Positions 8,498 through 16,966 of a stretch of 55,082 nucleotides of DNA are shown here, one piece after another (within the stretch, counting starts at the first letter, position 1; each line of letters starts with the position of its first letter). The stretch spans positions 1 through 55,082 of the forward strand of contig CAMOVR010000008.1 in assembly GCA_946627565.1 (NCBI GenBank). The letters are read 5' to 3'. The DNA comes from an uncultured Clostridia bacterium (GTDB lineage: Bacteria > Bacillota > Clostridia > Christensenellales > Aristaeellaceae). Below the pieces are notes generated by a model. The model worked only from the letters and a program-made list of their open reading frames with translations. It was not told the origin of the DNA and did no database searches. The position numbers were made by a program, and so were the translations under genes.

Positions 8498-9901
8498 TCA
8501 GATCATCTGCTCGGGATGGAAAACCTCATCGAACTTTTCCCCTGTCAGGTATCCCAGGGCAATACAGGCCTCCCTCAGGGAAATATTCTCCTTATAGGCC
8601 TTTTTGGCCGTCCTGGCCGCATTCTCGTAGCCGATATACGGATTCAGCGCCGTCACCAGCATCAGGGAGCGGGAAAGGTTCTCCTGCATCTTCTCCCGGT
8701 TCACCGTGATCCCGCAGGCGCACCGCTCATTAAAGGCCCGGATGGACTGGGACAGAAGGCGCACCGACTGGAGGAAATTGTAGGCCATAACCGGCATGAA
8801 AACATTGAGTTCAAAGTTTCCCTGGGATGCGGCAAAGGTGACGGCCGCATCATTGCCCATCACCTGGACGGCCACCATGGTCACCTGCTCACACTGGGTG
8901 GGGTTCACCTTTCCCGGCATGATGGAACTGCCCGGTTCATTTTCCGGTATGTTGATCTCCCCGAGCCCGCAGCGGGGACCGGATGCCAGGAAACGGATGT
9001 CGTTGGCAATCTTCATCATGTCACAGGCCAGGGCCTTGACCGCACCGTGGGCAAACACCAGCTCGTCCCGGGATGTCAGGGCATGGAACTTGTTGGGTTC
9101 CGTCACAAAGGGCAGGCCGGTCATCCGGGCGATTTCCTCCGCCGCCTTTTCAGCAAACCCGGCAGGGGCATTCAGGCCCGTTCCCACGGCTGTCCCGCCC
9201 AGGGCCAGGCCGCACAGGGGTTTTAAGGACATCCGGATCAGTTCCATGTCCCGCTGAAGGGAACTGCGCCAGCCGCTGACCTCCTGCCCAAAGGAAATGG
9301 GCACCGCGTCCTGCAGATGGGTCCGGCCGCTCTTGACCGCATCCGGGTACTTTTCCTCCAGCTCCATAAAGGTCTTAACCAGCTCCTCCACGGCAGGCAG
9401 CAGGTTTTCCGTCAGGGCAAGGCAGGCGGAGATATGCAGGGCCGTGGGAAAGGTATCGTTGGATGACTGGCTCATGTTGATATCGTCATTGGGATGGCAC
9501 AGCCCTGACCCGGCCAGTTCATTGGCCCTGGCTGCAATCACCTCATTGGCGTTCATGTTGCTCTGGGTGCCGCTGCCCGTCTGCCAGACCACCAGGGGGA
9601 AGTGATCCGCCAGCTGTCCGGAGATGACCTCATCCGCCGCCTGGCAGATATAGCCGAGCTTTTCATCCGTCATCTTTTCCGGCTTCAGGGCATGGTTGGC
9701 CAGGGCCGCCGCCTTTTTGAGAATGCCAAAGGCGTGGATGATTTCCTCAGGCATGGTTTCCTTCCCCCTGCCGATGGGAAAGTTCTCATAGCTCCGCTGG
9801 GTCTGGGCGCCCCAGTACCGGTCCGCGGGCACCTTCACTTCTCCCATGGAATCGTGTTCTGTCCTGAATGCCTTCTCTGTATTTGTCATCTTTTCTGTCA
9901 T
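8498..9901 (-). CDS. fumC: Class II fumarate hydratase
   Basis: The 467-residue enzyme interconverts fumarate and malate in the cytoplasm. It belongs to the oxygen-stable, iron-free fumarase/aspartase superfamily. The signature GSSIMPGKVNP is present, as are the substrate-site motifs SGTQSNMNANE and GRTHLQDAVP. Length matches the family (about 460-470). Two starts are possible: 9901, and an in-frame ATG at 9889 that has AAAGG 12 bases upstream. The second has the better spacing. It sits between surE (37 bases upstream) and the MATE gene. Confusion with aspartase is possible for this superfamily, but the overall sequence reads as FumC. Confidence 0.92.
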   Translation of the reverse strand: MTEKMTNTEKAFRTEHDSMGEVKVPADRYWGAQTQRSYENFPIGRGKETMPEEIIHAFGILKKAAALANHALKPEKMTDEKLGYICQAADEVISGQLADHFPLVVWQTGSGTQSNMNANEVIAARANELAGSGLCHPNDDINMSQSSNDTFPTALHISACLALTENLLPAVEELVKTFMELEEKYPDAVKSGRTHLQDAVPISFGQEVSGWRSSLQRDMELIRMSLKPLCGLALGGTAVGTGLNAPAGFAEKAAEEIARMTGLPFVTEPNKFHALTSRDELVFAHGAVKALACDMMKIANDIRFLASGPRCGLGEINIPENEPGSSIMPGKVNPTQCEQVTMVAVQVMGNDAAVTFAASQGNFELNVFMPVMAYNFLQSVRLLSQSIRAFNERCACGITVNREKMQENLSRSLMLVTALNPYIGYENAARTAKKAYKENISLREACIALGYLTGEKFDEVFHPEQMI

Positions 9902-9938
9902 CCTTTCCCGTCTGACTGTACCGCTTTTCTGCTGTCCC

Positions 9939-10706
9939 TCACCTGTCTTCCTGAAGCTTCACCGGGAACAGGGGATCCATCCTCTGCTCAAATCCGTCCG
10001 GCGTCAGGAAGGTTATGGTGATATGGCCTTTCCCGATATAGTCCCAGTCGCCGCCCGGCGTGGGCACATCATAGGGATGCTCCGGCCCCAGCCAGTAATA
10101 GACCCGGCCTCTGGGGCTCACCCGTCTCTCATACTCATCCATATACACATTTCTGTCCAGGGGGCATACCACCGGCTCCTTCAGTTCTGAAAGGGGCACA
10201 GGCGGAATGTTCATATTCAGTACGGTCATGGGGGGGATCCGGGTCTGAATCAGCTTTTCCGCCGTACGGATACAGTAAGACGCGAAAAACGAAAGCGTCT
10301 CAGCAGGCGCATTCAGGCCGCTTGACACCGCCATGGACGGCAGACCGTGAAACGCCGCTTCCCTTGCCGCGCCCACCGTGCCGGATACATAGGTGGCCAG
10401 CCCTGCGTTATAGCCTGCGTTGATCCCGGAAATCACCAGATCCACCTTCTGGGATGCCAGGGACATGAATCCCAGACGGCAGGCATCCACCGGTGTTCCC
10501 TCCACCAGATACGCCGCCCGGGCGCCGTCCATCTTTCCCTCCCTGACCAGCAGGGGCTGCTCAATGGTAAAAGCATGGGACTTTGCACTCTGCTGCTGAG
10601 CAGGTGCGCTGACCGTTACCAGATGGCCCCGCTCTGCAGCCGCCCTGCAGAGAAGCTGAAGAGATGGGGAATAAAAACCGTCGTCGTTGACAAGCAGAAT
10701 GTGCAT
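9939..10706 (-). CDS. surE: 5'/3'-nucleotidase SurE
   Basis: The 255-residue protein is a metal-dependent phosphatase that dephosphorylates nucleoside 5'- and 3'-monophosphates. The N-terminal metal site reads NDDG at residues 7-10, and SGINAGYN is the conserved Asn-containing loop. AAGGAGG lies 6 bases before the start. It is the first gene of a probable three-gene operon with fumC and the MATE exporter. A possible -10 (TAAGAT) lies at 10736-10741 on the minus strand without a convincing -35. Confidence 0.92.
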   Translation of the reverse strand: MHILLVNDDGFYSPSLQLLCRAAAERGHLVTVSAPAQQQSAKSHAFTIEQPLLVREGKMDGARAAYLVEGTPVDACRLGFMSLASQKVDLVISGINAGYNAGLATYVSGTVGAAREAAFHGLPSMAVSSGLNAPAETLSFFASYCIRTAEKLIQTRIPPMTVLNMNIPPVPLSELKEPVVCPLDRNVYMDEYERRVSPRGRVYYWLGPEHPYDVPTPGGDWDYIGKGHITITFLTPDGFEQRMDPLFPVKLQEDR

Positions 10707-10766
10707 ACCTGACCTCCTTCAGTCCATTGCAGCCCATCTTAACACAGGATGCAGGCAATGAACAGC

Positions 10767-10795
10767 TTGCTTTTTTGATGCCGCCAGCATACAAT
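10767..10795 (+). promoter_or_regulatory. Promoter of degV-ybaK
   Basis: TTGCTT, a 17-base spacer and TACAAT lie 65 bases upstream of the DegV start. Confidence 0.6.
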
Positions 10796-10859
10796 GGTTG
10801 CGTTTTATTCCATTATCCCTTTATTTTTTCTTTTTATTCTTTTTCAAGGAGGTATCCGT

Positions 10860-11729
10860 ATGGACTACGTGTTCATGACTGACTCGGATTCGGATCTCCC
10901 CTTCGATCTGAAAGTGAAGTATGACATTCCGGTTGTTTACATGCCCTATTCCATCAACGGCGTGGAATACTTTGACGATCTCGGTCAGACACTCAATTCC
11001 GGGGATTACTACGCCGCCATGCGCAACGGTGCGGTCCCCATCACCTCAGCCCTGAACGAGACCACCTACATGGAGATTTTCGAGCCCATTCTGAAGGAAA
11101 AGGACCTGCTTTTTGTCGGCTTTTCCTCCAAAATGTCCTCCACCATGTCCGCCATTCTCTCCACCCGCGCTACCCTGCTGGAAAAGTATCCGGAGCGCAA
11201 GTTTGAAGTGGTGGACACCCTCTCCATTTCCGGCCCCATGACCCTTCTGATCCTGAAGGCCCACGAGATGTACCGCAACGGCGCACCCATGGATGAGGTG
11301 GCTTCCTGGCTGCGGAACAATTACGACCGTGCCCAGGCCTTCTTTGTGGTGGACGACCTGAAGTACCTCAAGCGGGGTGGCCGCATTTCCAGCACGGCTG
11401 CGGCTTTCGGCACCATGCTGGACCTGAAGCCCATCATTGTGGAAACACAGGAAGGCACCCTGGCCTCCTGCAGCAAGGTACGCGGCAGGAAAAAGGCCAT
11501 AGGGTATCTGGTGGACCAGACCATCGCCAACCTGGAGGATCCCACGGAGTCCGTCTTCATTATTCTCCATGCTGACTGTCTCTCTGATGCGGAGACCCTG
11601 AAAGCGGAACTTCTCAAGAAGGAACCCCGTCTCAATATCCGCATTGACAGCGTAGGCCCTGTGGTGGGCGCCCACTGCGGCCCCGGCACCCTGGCCTGCT
11701 GCTTCATGGGCAAGCGCCGTCCCGTATAA
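10860..11729 (+). CDS. DegV family fatty-acid-binding protein
   Basis: This 289-residue protein has the two-domain DegV fold. The opening MTDSDSDLP is the family N-terminal motif, and KYLKRGGRIS with the following segment is the typical second-domain signature. Family members bind a fatty acid and in Firmicutes act as FakB subunits that present fatty acids to FakA kinase; no fakA lies nearby. The start at 10860 has a perfect AAGGAGG 7 bases upstream, which rules out a longer in-frame start at 10794 that overlaps the promoter. The next gene follows after 13 bases, so the two are probably co-transcribed. Confidence 0.9.
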   Translation: MDYVFMTDSDSDLPFDLKVKYDIPVVYMPYSINGVEYFDDLGQTLNSGDYYAAMRNGAVPITSALNETTYMEIFEPILKEKDLLFVGFSSKMSSTMSAILSTRATLLEKYPERKFEVVDTLSISGPMTLLILKAHEMYRNGAPMDEVASWLRNNYDRAQAFFVVDDLKYLKRGGRISSTAAAFGTMLDLKPIIVETQEGTLASCSKVRGRKKAIGYLVDQTIANLEDPTESVFIILHADCLSDAETLKAELLKKEPRLNIRIDSVGPVVGAHCGPGTLACCFMGKRRPV

Positions 11730-11742
11730 GGAGGTACCTGCC

Positions 11743-12207
11743 ATGGATTCCGTAGAACATGTCCGCACCTACCTGAGCGCCTTTGGCCTTGCAGACCGGG
11801 TCATTGAATTTTCCGTCTCCAGCGCCACCGTGGAACTGGCCGCAAAGGCACTGGGTGTTGAACCCTGCCTTATTGCCAAGACCCTGTCCTTCATGGCAGG
11901 GGACCGGCCCATCTTTCTGGTGGCGGCCGGGGACCGCCGCATCGACAATGCAAAATACAAGCATTTCTTCGGTGCCAAGGCCCGCATGATGAACGCTCAG
12001 GAGCTGGAAGGGCTCACCGGCCTTCACTTTGGGGGCGTCTGTCCCTTTGACCTGCCCGAAAATGTCGAGGTCTGGCTGGATGAAAGCCTGAAACAGTATG
12101 AGGTGATCTATCCCGCCGCGGGCAACGAACAGAGCGCCGTGCGCCTGACCCCATCCGAGCTTGAACGCTCAAGCCGGTGCCGGGGCTGGACGGATGTGAC
12201 AAAGTAA
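11743..12207 (+). CDS. YbaK/EbsC-type aminoacyl-tRNA deacylase
   Basis: The 154-residue protein belongs to the YbaK/ProX trans-editing family, which hydrolyses mischarged tRNA such as Cys-tRNA(Pro). Supporting sequence includes the central Lys in CLIAKTLSF, the GDRRID loop and the GGVCPF motif. TAAGGAGG overlaps the stop of degV and lies 7 bases from the ATG. The exact tRNA substrate cannot be assigned from sequence. Confidence 0.88.
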   Translation: MDSVEHVRTYLSAFGLADRVIEFSVSSATVELAAKALGVEPCLIAKTLSFMAGDRPIFLVAAGDRRIDNAKYKHFFGAKARMMNAQELEGLTGLHFGGVCPFDLPENVEVWLDESLKQYEVIYPAAGNEQSAVRLTPSELERSSRCRGWTDVTK

Positions 12208-12285
12208 AATCCCCCACCCCCTCTTCCTCATCAATCTTTAATGATTTTCTCAGCGTTCTTTTCTGGTTTTTCTCCCGAAAATCCC

Positions 12286-12319
12286 TATAATGGAAACCGT
12301 ACCGGAGAGGTTCCGGTAC
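12286..12319 (+). promoter_or_regulatory. -10 element followed by a dyad at the transcript start
   Basis: A consensus TATAAT lies at 12286-12291, but no good -35 is seen. An 8-base perfect inverted repeat (12299-12306 with 12312-12319, GTACCGGA/TCCGGTAC) begins about where transcription should start. It could be an operator or a 5' mRNA hairpin. Confidence 0.45.
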
Positions 12320-12358
12320 ATGAAAAGAACCCGAAAGATTTGATGGAGGTACGGTATC

Positions 12359-12688
12359 ATGTTCGCACTGTTTTTTCTCCCCTTCACCCTGATGGCTGGG
12401 CTTATCCAGGGTATGTTTTCCATGATGTCAGGCCTCCTGCGCGGAATGTTCCGTATGTGCAGCGCCCTGTTTGTTGCCATGATTTCCATTGTTTCCGGCA
12501 TCTGGCCGCTTCTTCTGGTGGGCTCGCTGTTCTCCCTTGGCATCGGCATTCTTCGCAGCCTCTGGCCGCTCATCTGCGTCGGGGTTGTTGTCATGATCTG
12601 CGTCGTCCTCTACAAGGCCGGCGTGCAGCATGCCAAGGATCATCCGGACGATTCCTTTGCACGGATCATCAATCAGATCCGCCGCTGA
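12359..12688 (+). CDS. Small Met/Gly/Leu-rich membrane protein of unknown function
   Basis: This 109-residue protein has a good ribosome binding site (GGAGG 9 bases before the ATG). Residues 1-85 are almost entirely hydrophobic and can form three membrane helices rich in Met, Gly and Ser, with repeated small-residue spacing such as GLLRGMF. The C-terminal 25 residues are charged and cytoplasmic-looking. No family is recognised. It has its own -10 element with a dyad and a following terminator, so it forms its own unit. Roles in membrane stress or complex assembly are possible but not shown. Confidence 0.7.
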   Translation: MFALFFLPFTLMAGLIQGMFSMMSGLLRGMFRMCSALFVAMISIVSGIWPLLLVGSLFSLGIGILRSLWPLICVGVVVMICVVLYKAGVQHAKDHPDDSFARIINQIRR

Positions 12689-12770
12689 TTTCCGTTTTAT
12701 CCGCCCGCGGGGCGGTTCAGATTATGGAGCTTCAGATGGGCAGGCCAGGCCTGACAATTCCTGACAGCTT

Positions 12771-12810
12771 AAAGCAAACGCGCCATGCTCCAGCATGGCG
12801 TTTTGCTTTT
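12771..12810 (+). terminator. Terminator after the small membrane protein gene
   Basis: A long stem-loop (AAAGCAAA...CGCCATGCT / AGCATGGCG...TTTTGCTTTT) ends in a T-rich tract. It lies about 85 bases past the stop codon. Confidence 0.7.
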
Positions 12811-12872
12811 CCCTGCCGTGGCAGGTAACAGTAAGACTGCTTAATGACTTCTGGAATGAGGGCTGTTTCTGC

Positions 12873-12901
12873 TTGACAATACAAAGCAAACAACAGACAA
12901 T
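12873..12901 (+). promoter_or_regulatory. Promoter of the AAA+ ATPase / partner operon
   Basis: A consensus TTGACA, a 17-base spacer and GACAAT lie about 70 bases upstream of the AAA+ start. A 7-base stem hairpin (12912-12918 with 12927-12933) falls in the leader. Confidence 0.6.
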
Positions 12902-12971
12902 AGGAGTAATCACGGCACGGACTGATGTGCCGTTTCAAACCGTAATTCCAGAAAGGAACAAAATCAGCGCT

Positions 12972-14849
12972 ATGGAACCTTTGATTTCGAAGTGGCACCG
13001 TGAACTGGAAATCTTTTCCTCACTCAAGCCCCTCCTGATCCTGGAGGGAAACGTCCTGGATTCCTACCGCTATCCCGTCCCCGGGTCCATTCCGGAGGAT
13101 GAACTGGTTTCCCTCTCCCGCTACCTGTACGGCTATTTCTCAGACCAGGGATATGAACGGGTGGTGTTTTATTCCAACCTCATCGGCTTCATGAACCCCT
13201 ATAAGCCGGAGATGCTGGAAGATTATGCGAAAGACGGCCACTGTGACATCCGCAACGGTGTCATTCCTGCCGAATTCAAGGGAAACGACGCCCAGACGGC
13301 GCCTAACCTGATCCGCCGCTCCATGCTGCAGAACCAGAAGGCCACGGTCCATATTCTGGAGCTGGCCAGCCACTATATCACCAGCCCCGAGCGCATGGAC
13401 CAGCAGGATGTGAACAGCTTCAACATTCTGCTCCAGTCAGCCCTCTCCTCCGCCACCGTGCGCACCATCCACGGCAGGAAACAGAACCTGCTGATCCTTC
13501 TGGTCAGCAAGCTCAATGACCTGCCGGCCTGGTTCTACCTCAATAACCCGGTGTGCAAAACCATCACCCTTGAGGCCCCTGACCGGGACGAGCGCAAGAG
13601 GCTCATCTCCGGACCTGCTTTTCCCACCTTCTTTGACAGCTCTGTGTACCGGACGGATGCGCCGTATTACGCAGAGCATCCCGAGGAACTGGAAAAGCTG
13701 CAGGAAAAATTCGTGGGCCTGACGGAGGGCATGACCTTCACGGAACTGGATGCCATGCGCAGGCTATCAAAGAAAGAGTTAACCCCCATACGGGACCTGT
13801 GCACGGTGGTGGACCTGTACAAGTACGGCATCCGCACCAATCCCTGGGAATCCCTTTCCATGTCCAGTCTGCGCCATGCCAAGCAGGACCTGGAAAAGCG
13901 TGTCAAGGGTCAGGACTCGGCGCTGGAGCGCACTCTGGATGTGGTGCGCCGTGCCGTGACCGGCATGAACGGCCTGTCTTCCTCTTCCACCGCCAAGCCC
14001 AAGGGTGTTCTGTTCTATGCCGGCCCCACCGGTACCGGCAAAACGGAAACCGCCAAGGCCCTGGCGGAAAAGCTGTTCGGGGATGAGTCCGCCTGCATCC
14101 GCTTTGACATGTCCGAGTTCGGGGAAAGCCATTCGGACCAGAAGCTCATGGGCGCACCTCCCGGATATGTGGGATATGAAGCCGGCGGTCAGCTGACCAA
14201 TGCCGTGAAGAAACAGCCCTTCTGCATTCTCCTGTTTGATGAGATTGAAAAAGCCCATCCCACCATCATGGACAAATTCCTCCAGATCCTGGAAGACGGG
14301 CGCATGACCGACGGACAGGGCAATACGGTCTATTTCTCCGAGAGCATTATCATCTTCACTTCCAACCTGGGCATGTATGTCAAGGATGCCCTGGGCAACC
14401 GCCATGCCAATGTCACCATGGATATGACGTATCCCGAGGTGGAAAAGGCCATACGCGGGGCCGTGGAGGACTTTTTCAAGCTGGAACTGGGCAGGCCCGA
14501 GATCCTCAACCGCATCGGGGAGAACATCGTGGTCTTTGACTATATCCGCAGGGAAGCCGGTGAGGCCATTCTCCGGGCCCAGGTGGACAAGATCATCCGG
14601 CGTATGGAGGAACAGAAGCAGATCCGGATCATCATCCCGGATGAAGCCTACGCGGAACTCCACGACGCAGCCCTGGCTGACCTTTCCAACGGCGGCAGGG
14701 GTATAGGGAACCAGGTGGAAAGTCTGCTGATCAATCCCCTGTCCCGCTGGCTCTTTGAAATGGAAGTGAGCGGAAACCGCACCGTCACCATTGACCACTT
14801 CCTGACCAAGACCAATCCTGCGGCCGTGGTCTGCCACATGGATCCCTGA
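12972..14849 (+). CDS. ClpB-D2-like AAA+ ATPase with degenerate N-terminal AAA module
   Basis: This 625-residue protein has an active AAA+ module of the Clp/Hsp104 D2 class in its C-terminal half: linker VKGQDSALE, Walker A GPTGTGKT (351-358), pore loop GYVGYEAGG, Walker B with D423-E424, an arginine-finger segment GRPEILNRI and a sensor-2 segment with GGRG. The N-terminal part (about 1-285) looks like a second AAA+ fold without Walker A; LLILLVSKLNDLP and EAPDRDERKRL fit a sensor-1 strand and lid. It has no Clp N-domain or ClpB middle coiled coil. An unfoldase or remodelling role is inferred from the intact pore loop. The ribosome binding site is weak (AAAGG about 15 bases away), so the start is less certain. 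A partner gene follows after 13 bases. Confidence 0.85.
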   Translation: MEPLISKWHRELEIFSSLKPLLILEGNVLDSYRYPVPGSIPEDELVSLSRYLYGYFSDQGYERVVFYSNLIGFMNPYKPEMLEDYAKDGHCDIRNGVIPAEFKGNDAQTAPNLIRRSMLQNQKATVHILELASHYITSPERMDQQDVNSFNILLQSALSSATVRTIHGRKQNLLILLVSKLNDLPAWFYLNNPVCKTITLEAPDRDERKRLISGPAFPTFFDSSVYRTDAPYYAEHPEELEKLQEKFVGLTEGMTFTELDAMRRLSKKELTPIRDLCTVVDLYKYGIRTNPWESLSMSSLRHAKQDLEKRVKGQDSALERTLDVVRRAVTGMNGLSSSSTAKPKGVLFYAGPTGTGKTETAKALAEKLFGDESACIRFDMSEFGESHSDQKLMGAPPGYVGYEAGGQLTNAVKKQPFCILLFDEIEKAHPTIMDKFLQILEDGRMTDGQGNTVYFSESIIIFTSNLGMYVKDALGNRHANVTMDMTYPEVEKAIRGAVEDFFKLELGRPEILNRIGENIVVFDYIRREAGEAILRAQVDKIIRRMEEQKQIRIIIPDEAYAELHDAALADLSNGGRGIGNQVESLLINPLSRWLFEMEVSGNRTVTIDHFLTKTNPAAVVCHMDP

Positions 14850-14862
14850 GAGGAGAAAACAC

Positions 14863-15594
14863 ATGGAAGACAATTACAAGAATCCTCTGGACGGCCTTTA
14901 TGAAATCGTGGGCGACCTGTGGAGCCGTCAGAAGCTGGAGCAGGAGTCCCAGCGCCTGAACCAGGAAATCCGGAAACAGGCGGAAGAAATCCAGAATCTG
15001 CCCCACCCCCTTCAGGCTGCCGTCTCCGGAAATGAGGCAGAAAAGGCACCTGAAAAGGTTTCTGAAAAGGCACCGATGGAGCTGCCCTCCTTTGATACCA
15101 TCTGGAAGACAGCGGATGAAACCGTGGACTGGACAGATATCCTGGCCGGCCGCAACACCATGGGTCTGGACCCCGCCGGCAGGAGATGGCGTTTTCTCAG
15201 GTCCCACGCAGAAGCCGTGCTGCAGGGCTCCTTGAATGACTATACCCTGGTCCTCAAGGAAACACGGCCTCTGGATGACCTGAAGGATTATGCCCATAAC
15301 ATCCGGGTCAGAGCCGTGTCCGCCGATGAAGTGGCGGTATCCTTTGTGGCTTTTCAGGAGGACGCAGAAAAAAACAGCGCCGCCTATGCCCTCTACCTGT
15401 GCGGCATCGCTCTGCGCTGTGCCCGGGATATCTTTGCGGTTTTGCCTGTCACGCAGGTTCATGTAACCGCTTCCGAGGGCACCCGCACCGTGCTGGAGGC
15501 ATCCTTCAGCCGCGCAGACATGCAGAAAACCCTGTTCAGTTTTGTGGACCCGGTCCGTTTTGTGGAAGACCTGGGCGGACAAATAAACATCTGA
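14863..15594 (+). CDS. Uncharacterised partner protein of the AAA+ ATPase
   Basis: The 243-residue protein has a strong GAGGAG site and starts 13 bases after the AAA+ stop, so the two are translationally close and share a terminator. Residues about 20-45 (Glu/Gln/Leu-rich) should form a short coiled coil, followed by a Lys/Glu/Pro-rich linker to about 72. The C-terminal two thirds form one globular domain. Its last part (YALYLCGIALRCARDIFAVLP and onward) resembles, from memory only, a domain present in DUF4236-containing proteins; no function is known. There is no signal peptide or membrane helix. It may be an adaptor or substrate of the ATPase, which is inference from gene order alone. Confidence 0.75.
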   Translation: MEDNYKNPLDGLYEIVGDLWSRQKLEQESQRLNQEIRKQAEEIQNLPHPLQAAVSGNEAEKAPEKVSEKAPMELPSFDTIWKTADETVDWTDILAGRNTMGLDPAGRRWRFLRSHAEAVLQGSLNDYTLVLKETRPLDDLKDYAHNIRVRAVSADEVAVSFVAFQEDAEKNSAAYALYLCGIALRCARDIFAVLPVTQVHVTASEGTRTVLEASFSRADMQKTLFSFVDPVRFVEDLGGQINI

Positions 15595-15608
15595 CCTGCA
15601 TACAATTC

Positions 15609-15644
15609 AAAACCCGGCAGGAGATCTCAATCCTGCCGGGTTTT
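15609..15644. terminator. Bidirectional terminator between the AAA+ operon and the rRNA methyltransferase gene
   Basis: There is a 14-base perfect stem (15609-15622 with 15631-15644), with A/T runs on both sides. It serves both convergent units. Confidence 0.85.
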
Positions 15645-15657
15645 GGTATGCGTCTGC

Positions 15658-16557
15658 TTATGCAGGCCTGTGCAGTTTTGCCACGAAAAACCCTTCATAC
15701 AGGGCACTTGGGCAGACACAGATGGTGCCCGGCATGGATGTGGGCAGCTGCGGTACGGATTCGTCCGCCTGAACCGACACCAGCTCCAGGCCCTTTTTCA
15801 GGGCAAAGTCCACCACTTCTTCGTTTTCCGCGGGCAGTATGGAGCAGGTGGAGTACACCAGGGTACCCCCCTTTTTCAGCAGCCTGACCGCCTTGTCCAT
15901 CATGGCCTTCTGGGTCTTTACCATCTTCTGAACCCAGCCCTCTTCCATCCTTCTGGGGGCTGCATGCTCCGTCAGGTCCAGGGTCCCGCTGCCGGTGCAG
16001 GGCGCATCCAGCAGAATCCTGTCAAAACGGAAGAAATCATCCAGGCTGCGGGCATCCTTTTCCAAGACCGTGGCGCACCCCACATGCTGGGACTTCAGGT
16101 TGTAGCGGAGCCGCTCAGCCCGGATTTTATCCCGTTCACAGGCCGTGATCTGGGCCATGCCGCCGCTGAGGGCCGCCATCTGGGTGGTCTTGCCCCCGGG
16201 GGCCGCGGCCATGTCCAGCACCGACTCGCCCCGCTGCACATCCATGTAAAGGGGCGGAAGCATGGCAGAGAGATTCTGCAGATACACCTGGCCCTGCGAA
16301 TAAACCGGCAGGGCCTGCACATCCGCTTCCCGGCTGTCGGGGAGGATCAGGGCATCCCGGTACCAGGATACACTTTCCCAGGCGATCCCTGCCCCGTCCA
16401 GCTGGCGGCACACCTGTTCCCTGTCCGATACCAGGGTGTTGACCCTGAGCGTCACCGCCCGGTTCTGTCTGTATCCCTCTTCAATGCCTGCCGCTTTTTC
16501 TTCCCCGTAATGTTCAAGCAGGGTTCTCTGCAGGTATTCCGGTATTCTTGCGTCCAT
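15658..16557 (-). CDS. RsmB/NOP family RNA (cytosine-5) methyltransferase
   Basis: The 299-residue protein is an S-adenosylmethionine-dependent m5C methyltransferase. It shows the SAM loop DMAAAPGGKT, the motif IV cysteine in DAPCTGSG and the catalytic cysteine in STCS (motif VI), with the helper sequence RVNTL at the N-terminus. At under 300 residues it lacks both the NusB-like N-domain of RsmB and the C-terminal extension of RsmF, so it is a short-form enzyme; rRNA or tRNA target is not certain. It is the last gene of the ilvC-ilvA-ridA-rsm cluster, starting 7 bases after ridA, with its GGAG site inside the ridA 3' end. Confidence 0.88.
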   Translation of the reverse strand: MDARIPEYLQRTLLEHYGEEKAAGIEEGYRQNRAVTLRVNTLVSDREQVCRQLDGAGIAWESVSWYRDALILPDSREADVQALPVYSQGQVYLQNLSAMLPPLYMDVQRGESVLDMAAAPGGKTTQMAALSGGMAQITACERDKIRAERLRYNLKSQHVGCATVLEKDARSLDDFFRFDRILLDAPCTGSGTLDLTEHAAPRRMEEGWVQKMVKTQKAMMDKAVRLLKKGGTLVYSTCSILPAENEEVVDFALKKGLELVSVQADESVPQLPTSMPGTICVCPSALYEGFFVAKLHRPA

Positions 16558-16564
16558 GCTCTGC

Positions 16565-16948
16565 TTACTCCGAAAGGGCGATGCACTCTACTTCCACCAG
16601 GGCGCCTTTGGGAAGGTCCTTCACCGCCACGCAGCTGCGGGCGGGGGCTGAGGTGATATATTTGGCGTAGACTTCGTTAAATGCCGCAAAGTCCTGAATG
16701 TCCGCCAGGAAGCAGGTGGTCTTGATCACCCGGTCAAAATCCGTGCCCGCGGCTTTGAGAACCGCACAGAGGTTCTTCATAACCTGTTCGCTCTGCCCGC
16801 GGATCTCCGTGCCTGTCATCTGACCACTCACCGGATCCAGGGGGATCTGGCCGGAGGTAAATACCAGGTTTCCCACTTTTTTGGCCTGGGAGTACGGGCC
16901 GATGGCCGCAGGGGCTTCCTTCGTGGAAATGGTTTCGATATTTGTCAT
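16565..16948 (-). CDS. ridA: RidA family reactive enamine/imine deaminase
   Basis: The 127-residue protein hydrolyses the 2-aminoacrylate and 2-aminocrotonate enamine/imine intermediates released by PLP enzymes such as threonine dehydratase. The N-terminal AIGPYSQA motif, the RVIKTTCFLAD segment and the catalytic-type Arg in PARSCVAV are all present. It lies 18 bases after ilvA, whose product makes its substrate, which strongly supports the assignment. Confidence 0.95.
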   Translation of the reverse strand: MTNIETISTKEAPAAIGPYSQAKKVGNLVFTSGQIPLDPVSGQMTGTEIRGQSEQVMKNLCAVLKAAGTDFDRVIKTTCFLADIQDFAAFNEVYAKYITSAPARSCVAVKDLPKGALVEVECIALSE

Positions 16949-16966
16949 GATGTCTTCCTCTTTTCT

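Noticed and set aside
7352-9226. Long plus-strand frame across the MATE and fumC genes
   Set aside because: It spans two genes in opposite orientation and is His/Gln/Gly-rich.
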